Part shown: positions 35,200 through 40,991 of the stretch, one piece after another
Position numbering within the stretch: position 1 is the first letter of the stretch
Layout of the letters: every line of letters starts with the position of its first letter
NCBI RefSeq assembly: GCF_024213555.1
Contig: NZ_JANAVO010000006.1
Span: 217,894 to 281,893 of the forward strand
DNA from: Allokutzneria sp. A3M-2-11 16
Lineage (GTDB): Bacteria; Actinomycetota; Actinomycetes; Mycobacteriales; Pseudonocardiaceae
Direction: 5' to 3'
DNA: 64,000 nucleotides
Translations under genes and position numbers: made by a program
The notes under the pieces: model-generated
What the model saw: the letters and a program-made list of their open reading frames with translations, nothing else
The model's database searches: none
Told to the model about the DNA's origin: nothing

Positions 35200-36459
35200 T
35201 TGGCACGGATTCTGGTGACGTCGCTGCCCTTCGCCGGGCACGTCGGCGCGATCGCCCCGCTGGCCCACGAGCTGGCCGGGCGCGGCCACGAGGTGGTCAC
35301 CCACACGGGCGCCAAGTACCGGGAGCGCTTCCCGGGGGAGTGGCTGCCGTGGACTGAGGCGACCGACTTCGACGACGCGGACCTGGCCGCGACCTTCCCC
35401 TCGGTCGGGAACGGGAAGGGGGCGCGCGGCGGCTTCGAGAACAGCAAGCACGTGTTGTTCGGCACCGGCGCCGGACAGGCCAGGGACATCGTCGCCGCGG
35501 CGCGCCGCAGACCGTTCGACCTCATCGTGGGGGACCACCTGGCGTTCGGGACCGCCCTCGCCGGGGAGCTGCTCGGCATCCCGTGGGCGACCGTCGCCGT
35601 GACGCCGCTGTCCTACTCCAGCGGCGACCTGCCCCCGCCCGGCATGCCCCTCTCGCCCGCGCGCGGTGCCGCCGGTAGGGTCCGCGACGCCGTGCTCCGC
35701 CCCGTCGCGCGCGCCGCCTACCGCCGCCTCGCCGACCCGATGATCAACCGCATGCGCGCGGCGGTGGGGCTCGGCCCGACGCTCGTCGGCGGCGGCCTTG
35801 AGGGCTTCTATTCGCCGCACCTCGTTGTGGCGCAAGGAGTTCCCGGGTTGGACTACACTCGCAGCGATCTTCCTCCGCACGTGCACTTCGTGGGCCGTCT
35901 GGCTTCCCCGGGTTCTGGCGGAGAGCTTCCGCCGGAGGTGACGTCCTCGAAGGTGCCCGTCGTGCACGTCACGCAGGGCACCTTGGACGTCGATCCCGCC
36001 GATCTGCTCAAACCCGCGATCGCGGGGCTCGCGGACAAGCCCGTGTTCGTCGTGTGCACGTCTCCCTCCACGCTGGGTCCTTTGCCCCCCAACGTGATCG
36101 CGTCACCTTTCCTGCCGCATTCCGAGCTGCTGCCGTTCGTCGACGTTATGGTGACCAATGGCGGTTGGGGCGGAGTTCTGGCAGCCGTGTCCTCGGGCGT
36201 GCCATTGGTGGTGGCCGGTGGCTCCCTGGACAAGCCCGAGGTCGCGCGGCGGGTCGCGTGGTCCGGGGCGGGCGTGAACCTCCGAACCGGTCGGCCGAGC
36301 GCGCGGGCGGTGAGTCAGGCCGTGACGTCTGTGTTGGCGGACAAGGGGTTTCGGGCTCGGGCGGGGGAGTTGGGAAGTCTCTTGTCGGCCGCTGGTGGGG
36401 TGCAGCGGGCTGGTGTGCTGGTGGAGTCGCTTCTCGGTACCAGCGTGGGGTCGGCTTGA
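35200..36459 (+). CDS. GT1-family (macrolide-type) glycosyltransferase
   Basis: A 419-residue GT-B enzyme resembling MGT and UDP-glycosyltransferase-like proteins. The N-terminal domain starts RILVTSLPFAGHVGAIAPL with the acceptor-activating His. The C-terminal nucleotide-sugar site reads FLPHSELLPFVDVMVTNGG followed by SSGVPLVVAGGSLDKPEVA. The start is TTG at 35200, supported by GGAGG at 35190; no alternative in-frame ATG fits. It probably glycosylates the polyketide. No deoxysugar biosynthesis genes are in this window, so the sugar is either a common primary-metabolic one or is made elsewhere. The last codons and the stop lie inside the outer edge of a 134-base inverted repeat bounding the HNH cassette, so the C-terminus may have been altered by that element. 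Confidence 0.9.
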   Translation: MARILVTSLPFAGHVGAIAPLAHELAGRGHEVVTHTGAKYRERFPGEWLPWTEATDFDDADLAATFPSVGNGKGARGGFENSKHVLFGTGAGQARDIVAAARRRPFDLIVGDHLAFGTALAGELLGIPWATVAVTPLSYSSGDLPPPGMPLSPARGAAGRVRDAVLRPVARAAYRRLADPMINRMRAAVGLGPTLVGGGLEGFYSPHLVVAQGVPGLDYTRSDLPPHVHFVGRLASPGSGGELPPEVTSSKVPVVHVTQGTLDVDPADLLKPAIAGLADKPVFVVCTSPSTLGPLPPNVIASPFLPHSELLPFVDVMVTNGGWGGVLAAVSSGVPLVVAGGSLDKPEVARRVAWSGAGVNLRTGRPSARAVSQAVTSVLADKGFRARAGELGSLLSAAGGVQRAGVLVESLLGTSVGSA

Positions 36460-36581
36460 CCTGGGGGCCCCTTGCGCGTGCCCTTGGGCCTCTCGGGGGC
36501 ACGGGATGAAACCCCGGCCCTCGCGATGAGCGTATGGCACGCGCACCCCAGGTAAAGCCTCGATTCCGTTGTGCCCCTTGC
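36448..36581 (+). repeat. Left 134-base terminal inverted repeat
   Basis: Begins GGGTCGGCTTGACCTGGGG and overlaps the last codons and stop of the glycosyltransferase gene. It pairs with 37980-38113 on the other strand. Internal GC-rich dyads could also terminate transcription. Confidence 0.75.
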
Positions 36582-36749
36582 GTTTCGCTGGTTGTGGAGA
36601 TTGGTATCGCCCGGTTGGGGGACCCTACCCGAATGCCGATTTCGGTGACGCGCCGGAACCGTTGGCGGGTAGGGATTCACTCGCTGGTACTTGGATGTCG
36701 ATCTTGCCCCCTGAGGCAATGGAGGTATCCACGGAGAGGAGGTGTGATC

Positions 36750-37970
36750 ATGTTGGATACCAAGGCAATCAAGGATCTACTCGCCGCGCAGCTGGCGGCC
36801 AACGACTCCTACCAACTCCCCGAGAACGACCACCTGGAGTTCCTGCTGGAGTTGGAGACGATCAGCAGGCTCCTGACCGCTGTGAAGACCGACGCCGACA
36901 CCCAGGCTGATGAGCGTGTCCTGCACGCCACCTACGGCTGTAGGGATCTCGCGATCCTGTTGCGGGACAAGCTGAAGATCCATCCCAGTGAGGCGAAGCG
37001 GCGCACGCGGTTGGTACGCGAGTTGCCGAATCTCCCGCACACCCGCGACGCGATGTATGCGGGTGCGATCAGTGGCGAGCATGCGTTGGTGATCTCGGAT
37101 GCGATCAAGCGTCTGCCGTCGGAGTATGTGGAGGACGCGGATCGGGTGTTGGCGGATGTGGCGCCGACGTTGGACCCGCAGTTCCTGATGCGCGCCGGAA
37201 AATATGTGCGGACCGTGGTCGACCCGGACGGTGTCTACCGGGATGAGCAGGACGCGATTGCGCGGCGGGCGGCGCGGATGTTCCGGGACAAGGACGGGAG
37301 CCTGCGTTTCAGTGCCATGGTGGGTCCGCTCGATGGCGAGAAGATTTTCAACTTCTTGTTGGCGTTGTCCAAGCCCAGGAGTGTGGACGGGGAGAAAGAC
37401 CCCCGGACCTTCGAGCAGCGGTTGGCTGATGCCTTCGTCAAGGCGATGACGATCGCGATGACCGCCCGCGACCTCCCCGGGCTGCCCCGTTCGCTGGTGG
37501 TGGTGACGATGGACGCGGACAACCTGGCGGACAAGACCGGGTGCGCCCGGACCGACACCGGACAGCCGGTGTCCCCCGGCCTGGCCCAGCACACGGCCTG
37601 CGACGCCGACATCGCCCACATCGTCCTCGGCGAAGAGGGCAAACCCCTCGCCTACGGACGCACACGACGACTCGCCTCACCGGCTCAGCGGAGGGCGTTG
37701 GCGGTGCGGGACAAGGGATGCGCCTTCCCCGGCTGCGATCGGCCCCCGGCATGGACGGAAGCTCATCATGTGGTGCACTGGATCGACGGCGGGCCGACCG
37801 ACCTGAACAACCTCGTCCTGCTCTGTGTGCATCACCATCACGTGATGCACGAACAGGATTGGGTGATCGTTTTCGAGCAGGGGATACCGAGCTTCATCCC
37901 GCCGAAGTGGATCGATCCTGACCAGGTGCCGTTACGGAACTTCAGGGTGGATTGCCCATTGAAGCTGTGA
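36750..37970 (+). CDS. DUF222 / HNH endonuclease domain protein (13E12 repeat family)
   Basis: A 406-residue protein. ATG at 36750 is preceded by GAGAGGAGG at 36734, a textbook ribosome-binding site, which decides against the longer open frame upstream. The N-terminal two-thirds is an alpha-helical DUF222 region. The C-terminus is an HNH nuclease module: CAFPGCDRPPAWTEAHHVVHW, then GGPTDLNNLVLLC and HHHHVMH, giving the paired zinc-coordinating cysteines and the catalytic histidines. The motif appears intact. Proteins of this family occur in many copies in actinobacterial genomes, and their biological role is unsettled. The gene is enclosed by inverted repeats and separates the tailoring genes from the MarR/VOC genes. 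It is unlikely to act in polyketide biosynthesis. Confidence 0.9.
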   Translation: MLDTKAIKDLLAAQLAANDSYQLPENDHLEFLLELETISRLLTAVKTDADTQADERVLHATYGCRDLAILLRDKLKIHPSEAKRRTRLVRELPNLPHTRDAMYAGAISGEHALVISDAIKRLPSEYVEDADRVLADVAPTLDPQFLMRAGKYVRTVVDPDGVYRDEQDAIARRAARMFRDKDGSLRFSAMVGPLDGEKIFNFLLALSKPRSVDGEKDPRTFEQRLADAFVKAMTIAMTARDLPGLPRSLVVVTMDADNLADKTGCARTDTGQPVSPGLAQHTACDADIAHIVLGEEGKPLAYGRTRRLASPAQRRALAVRDKGCAFPGCDRPPAWTEAHHVVHWIDGGPTDLNNLVLLCVHHHHVMHEQDWVIVFEQGIPSFIPPKWIDPDQVPLRNFRVDCPLKL

Positions 37971-37979
37971 CGCTGGAAG

Positions 37980-38113
37980 GCAAGGGGCGCAACGGATCGG
38001 AGGCTTTGCCTGGGGTGCGCGTGCCATACGCTCGCGCGCGAGGGCCGGGTTCCCTCCCGTGCCCGTCCGGCAGGCCCTCGGCACGCGCTAGGGGCCCCAG
38101 GTCAAGCCGACCC
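37980..38113 (-). repeat. Right 134-base terminal inverted repeat
   Basis: Reverse-complement partner of 36448-36581. It starts 10 bases after the HNH stop and ends 19 bases before the end of the MarR gene. Confidence 0.75.
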
Positions 38114-38131
38114 GGCGCAGGAACCGGGCGA

Positions 38132-38605
38132 TCACTTGCCGTTCGCGGAACGCAGCGTGCGCATCGCGTCGGCCAGGCCGATCGCGGTGTCGGGGCCCAG
38201 GGGGGCGAGCACGCGGCGGCGCAGGATCTCGGCGCACGCGACGCGGGCCTTGTTGGCGATCTCGGTGCCGTGGTCGGTGAGCGCCGCGTAGATCACGCGG
38301 CGGTCCGTGTCGCACGGTTCTCTTCGGATCAGGTCGGCGGCCACCATGCGGTCGGCGACCTTGGTGAAGCCACCGCTGGTCAGCGCGGCCTCGTGGGCGA
38401 GGCGGGTCATCGGCATCCGCTGCTCCGGGGAACGCACCAGGCGCAACAGGATGTCGAACGGGGCGGGGGCAAGGCCGAACCGCTCGGCGATCTCGTCCAT
38501 CAGGCCCTGGTGCGTCGCCAGGTAGCCCTCGATGACCAGACCCCACAGCGTGACGATCTCGTCGTCATCGTCGAGCGGGGAGTTGAGCGTCTGCGGCTTC
38601 GTCAT
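38132..38605 (-). CDS. MarR-family transcriptional regulator, MhqR-like context
   Basis: A 157-residue winged-helix protein: the helical dimerisation N-terminus, the recognition region LAHEAALTSGGFTKVADRMVAADL and the wing DTDRRVIYAALTDHG are typical of MarR. It is transcribed divergently from a VOC dioxygenase / esterase pair. This layout matches the mhqR-mhqO-mhqD arrangement that Firmicutes use to sense and detoxify quinones, where the MarR protein represses the enzymes until modified or bound by ligand. A 7-7-7 inverted repeat (AGGTCTC-N7-GAGACCT) lies in the 95-base divergent region and is the natural operator candidate. Ligand and physiological role are inferred; it has no cysteine near the N-terminus of the kind often used for redox sensing. 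Confidence 0.88.
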   Translation of the reverse strand: MTKPQTLNSPLDDDDEIVTLWGLVIEGYLATHQGLMDEIAERFGLAPAPFDILLRLVRSPEQRMPMTRLAHEAALTSGGFTKVADRMVAADLIRREPCDTDRRVIYAALTDHGTEIANKARVACAEILRRRVLAPLGPDTAIGLADAMRTLRSANGK

Positions 38606-38623
38606 GCCGACAGCCTAGCCGCC

Positions 38624-38644
38624 AGGTCTCTTCTGCGGAGACCT
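38624..38644. promoter_or_regulatory. Candidate MarR operator, AGGTCTC-N7-GAGACCT
   Basis: A perfect inverted repeat (arms 38624-38630 and 38638-38644) 18 bases upstream of the MarR start, facing the VOC gene. A second overlapping dyad, TCTCTTC at 38627 and GAAGAGA at 38653, lies beside it. Such a dyad in the divergent promoter is where MarR autorepressors bind. Confidence 0.55.
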
Positions 38645-38700
38645 CTTGCGTGGAAGAGATATCGGGACTAGCGTCTGCGGCAGCCCTTCGAGGAGGAACC

Positions 38701-39669
38701 ATGTCGATCAGCACCAGCGGTCTGCACCACGTGACGGCCATCGGCGGCGACCCCAACCGCAACGTGGACTTCTACCTGCGCACGCTGGGGTTGCGCCTGG
38801 TGAAGACGACGGTGAACTTCGACGACAACGGCACCTACCACCTCTACTACGGCGACTCCTCGGGCAAGCCGGGCACGCTGATGACCTTCTTCCCCTGGCC
38901 GGAGGCGCCGCAGGGGCGCATCGGCACCGGGCAGGCCAGCACCACCGCCTTCTCCGTGCCGGAATCCTCGATCGGCTGGTGGAGACAGCACCTGGAAGAC
39001 ACAGGGGTCGAGGTCAGCAGAGTGCGCAACAGCGACAACGAGGACACCCTGAACTTCCGCGATCCCGACGGCCTGGCGCTGTCGCTGGTGGCGCACCCGC
39101 AGGGCGATCCGCGCGACCCGTGGGACACCGCGCTGGTGCCCGCCCAGCACGCGATCCGCGGCCTGCACTCGGTGACGCTCTCGGTGACGCGGGAGGACGA
39201 GACGGCCGCGATGCTGACCGACGACCTGGGTCTGCGCTTCCTGCACCAGGACGGCGACCGCCTGCGGTTCGAAGCCGGAGACGGTGGCGCGGGAGCGCTG
39301 GTGGACGTGCTGGTGACGCCGAAGGCGCCGCGCGGGCTGACGGCCGCCGGGACGGTGCACCACGTGGCGTGGCGAGTGCCGGACGAGCAGACGCAGGTGT
39401 CGTGGCGCGAAGAACTGGTCGACAAGGGCGTGAACGTCACCTCGATCATGGACCGCCAGTACTTCCGCTCCATCTACTTCCGCGAGCCCGGCGGCACCCT
39501 CCTGGAGGTCGCGACCGACACCGGCGGCTTCGACATCGACGAGCCGCTGCTGGAGCTGGGCCGCGCGCTGAAGCTGCCGCCGTGGCTGGAGCCCAAGCGC
39601 GAGCAGATCGAGGCCATGCTGCCGGTGCTGGACCTGCCCAAGGAGAACAACCCCGAGGTTGTTGCGTGA
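38701..39669 (+). CDS. VOC-family ring-cleaving dioxygenase / glyoxalase, MhqO-like
   Basis: A 322-residue protein made of two vicinal-oxygen-chelate repeats. Metal ligands are apparent as LHHVTAIGG at the N-terminus, HSVTLSV and HHVAWRV in the second half, and the late Glu in GGTLLEVATD. ATG at 38701 follows GAGGAGGAAC. MhqO homologues are annotated as putative ring-cleaving dioxygenases acting on hydroquinones or catechols. The gene overlaps the following esterase gene by four bases (GTGA), so the two are translationally coupled and probably act in one pathway under the divergent MarR protein. Whether it serves self-protection against a quinone or redox-active product, or general detoxification, is unknown. 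Confidence 0.87.
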   Translation: MSISTSGLHHVTAIGGDPNRNVDFYLRTLGLRLVKTTVNFDDNGTYHLYYGDSSGKPGTLMTFFPWPEAPQGRIGTGQASTTAFSVPESSIGWWRQHLEDTGVEVSRVRNSDNEDTLNFRDPDGLALSLVAHPQGDPRDPWDTALVPAQHAIRGLHSVTLSVTREDETAAMLTDDLGLRFLHQDGDRLRFEAGDGGAGALVDVLVTPKAPRGLTAAGTVHHVAWRVPDEQTQVSWREELVDKGVNVTSIMDRQYFRSIYFREPGGTLLEVATDTGGFDIDEPLLELGRALKLPPWLEPKREQIEAMLPVLDLPKENNPEVVA

Positions 39670-40265
39670 CCCAGCTTGAACACCGCTTCAACGACGGGAA
39701 CCCCGAGCTGCCCGTGCTGCTGCTGTTGCACGGCACGGGAGGCGGCCCGGACGACCTGCTGGGCCTCGTCGAGCACCTGAGCCCGGGGTCGGCGACCCTC
39801 GCGCCCGCCGGGCCTGTGTCGGAGAACGGGATGGCGCGCTGGTTTCGCAGGCTGGCCGAGGGAGTGTTCGACTTCGAGGATGTGGTCACTCGCGCACACC
39901 AGCTGGCCAACTTCGTCGTGGGTGCGCGCGAGCGGTACGGCTTGGCGGGGCGGCGAATCGTCGCGGTCGGTTTTTCCAACGGCGCCAACATCGCCGCGGC
40001 GGTGGCGTTGTTGCGGCCGGACGCGGTGCGCGAGGCCGTGTTGTTCGCGGGAATGGCGCCGCTGCCCGATCCGCCGCGACTGGACCTCACCGGGAGCCGC
40101 GTGTTCCTCGCCAATGGACGGCGCGACCCCATGGCGCCGCTGGACTCGGCCGATCGGCTGGCCGAATTGCTGGCCGAGCGCGGGGTGGCGGTCACCCGGA
40201 GCCTGCACCCGGGCGGTCACCAGATCACCGCAGACGGCCTGACGGCTGCCCGCGACTGGCTCTGA
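39666..40265 (+). CDS. Alpha/beta-hydrolase (phospholipase/carboxylesterase family), MhqD-like
   Basis: A 199-residue hydrolase. The nucleophile elbow is GFSNG (Ser104), the acid is Asp154 in NGRRDPMAP and the base is His185 in HPGGHQI; the oxyanion region is LLHGTGGG. GTG at 39666 overlaps the TGA of the VOC gene. Family members are small cytosolic carboxylesterases, and the MhqD branch is induced together with MhqO under quinone stress. Size and motifs are complete. A 9-base-stem hairpin 73 bases downstream may end the transcript. Confidence 0.88.
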   Translation: MTQLEHRFNDGNPELPVLLLLHGTGGGPDDLLGLVEHLSPGSATLAPAGPVSENGMARWFRRLAEGVFDFEDVVTRAHQLANFVVGARERYGLAGRRIVAVGFSNGANIAAAVALLRPDAVREAVLFAGMAPLPDPPRLDLTGSRVFLANGRRDPMAPLDSADRLAELLAERGVAVTRSLHPGGHQITADGLTAARDWL

Positions 40266-40338
40266 TCTGCCCGTTCGGGCCCGACCGGGCATCGCACCGG
40301 GAATGCGCATTCCACGGACCTCGGCGGCGATGTGGGTT

Positions 40339-40359
40339 CGGGCACCGCCGCGGTGCCCG
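40339..40359 (+). terminator. Hairpin downstream of the esterase gene
   Basis: Perfect 9-base stem CGGGCACCG / CGGTGCCCG with a 3-base loop, 73 bases after the stop. No T-run; a possible terminator of the VOC-esterase transcript. Confidence 0.45.
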
Positions 40360-40582
40360 GTGACCGGATCTCGCGGGGGCCGTGCCCGGTTCGAGTCCGG
40401 GTGCGGAATACTCGCGCTTTGTCCGACATTGATCCAGGACAAATGTCACGGCGTTTGGTCAGCGGGCTTGCCGGAGGGCACTGTGATTGAGGTGAGTGCC
40501 TTTTCGTCCTCCTTCTTTTTTCACAAGTCTTGACTCCGGGTGCGCGATGTGCTCGCGGTCGCGGTGATCCGCGTCACGCTCG

Positions 40583-40600
40583 TTCGGGGGTAGTCCCGAG
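40583..40600. promoter_or_regulatory. TTCGGG-N6-CCCGAG dyad upstream of LAL operon
   Basis: On the reverse strand this reads CTCGGGACTACCCCCGAA. Its left half matches the CTVGGGA half-site reported for PimM-like PAS-LuxR proteins, while the right half matches only partly. It is about 390 bases before the LAL start, so the assignment is weak. Confidence 0.3.
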
Positions 40601-40991
40601 TTGTGCCGGAGGCCGCGCCGCCCGAGGCCCGGTCAGCTGCCGTGATCGGCCGCCGGGTCGGCACGCTGCGGCGTCGCTGCTCCGCTTGGGGCGCCCCGTG
40701 TCCGTCGAATGATGGACGTCAACTCATCGGCCCTCATCAGAATTCGTTAATCATCGCTGTTCTTTAAGGTTTCCGGATCTGTCGACATCTTGCCCCCTGG
40801 CGCGAATCCACCAGCGAAAACCGTGATCCAGACCCTTCTTCGAGCGGGTTCGGTAGGGTTTGCGGCAAATGTCATTCTCTTCATGTCGGCCGCCGGAAGG
40901 CACGGCCGAGGGGGAACGACTGGGTAGTCTCTGGTGGTGGTAGCGCTCTCACCGCGATGGGGGCAGCCGTGGCGGAAGGGAGCTGGCCCGC

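Larger units (their letters stand above)
36448..38113. mobile_element. DUF222/HNH cassette bounded by 134-base inverted repeats
   Basis: A 1.67 kb unit: left repeat 36448-36581, an HNH nuclease gene, right repeat 37980-38113. The two repeats are inverted copies of equal length and agree at most positions (by eye around 85 %), including a 25-base identical core (36528-36552 and 38009-38033). No target duplication is evident. The DUF222/13E12 family is known as repeated elements in mycobacteria. That this unit is or was mobile is inferred from structure. Confidence 0.6.
40266..40991. other. Long intergenic region upstream of LAL operon
   Basis: Roughly 725 bases with no convincing gene; short open frames here have poor codon bias and no homology I recognise. 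It contains a hairpin (40339-40359), a tRNA T-arm-like stretch that does not fold into a tRNA, an AT-richer patch (40490-40535) and a TTCGGG/CCCGAG dyad (40583-40600). It also has a lower-GC stretch at 40735-40770 that could hold the promoter of the regulator operon. Confidence 0.6.

Noticed and set aside
36534..36749. N-terminal extension of the HNH protein by 72 codons
   Set aside because: It would start within the inverted repeat, is not DUF222-like, and the ATG at 36750 has an excellent GAGAGGAGG site.
40387..40408. tRNA T-arm-like sequence (CCCGG-TTCGAGT-CCGGG then TGCGGAA), with TTCCACG 99 bases back
   Set aside because: The acceptor pairing has a mismatch, no anticodon or D arm can be folded between, the length fits no tRNA class except selenocysteine tRNA and no TCA anticodon is present; no CCA follows. 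Treated as chance or a relic.
40303..40533. Open frame of 76 codons after the esterase gene
   Set aside because: It runs through the hairpin and T-arm-like DNA, ends in a low-GC stretch with runs of Phe and Ser, and has no bias typical of neighbouring genes.
36711..40799. Shared 13-mer ATCTTGCCCCCTG before the HNH gene (36711) and upstream of LAL 1 (40787)
   Set aside because: Only a short match with no common context or dyad; probably chance in this GC-rich window.
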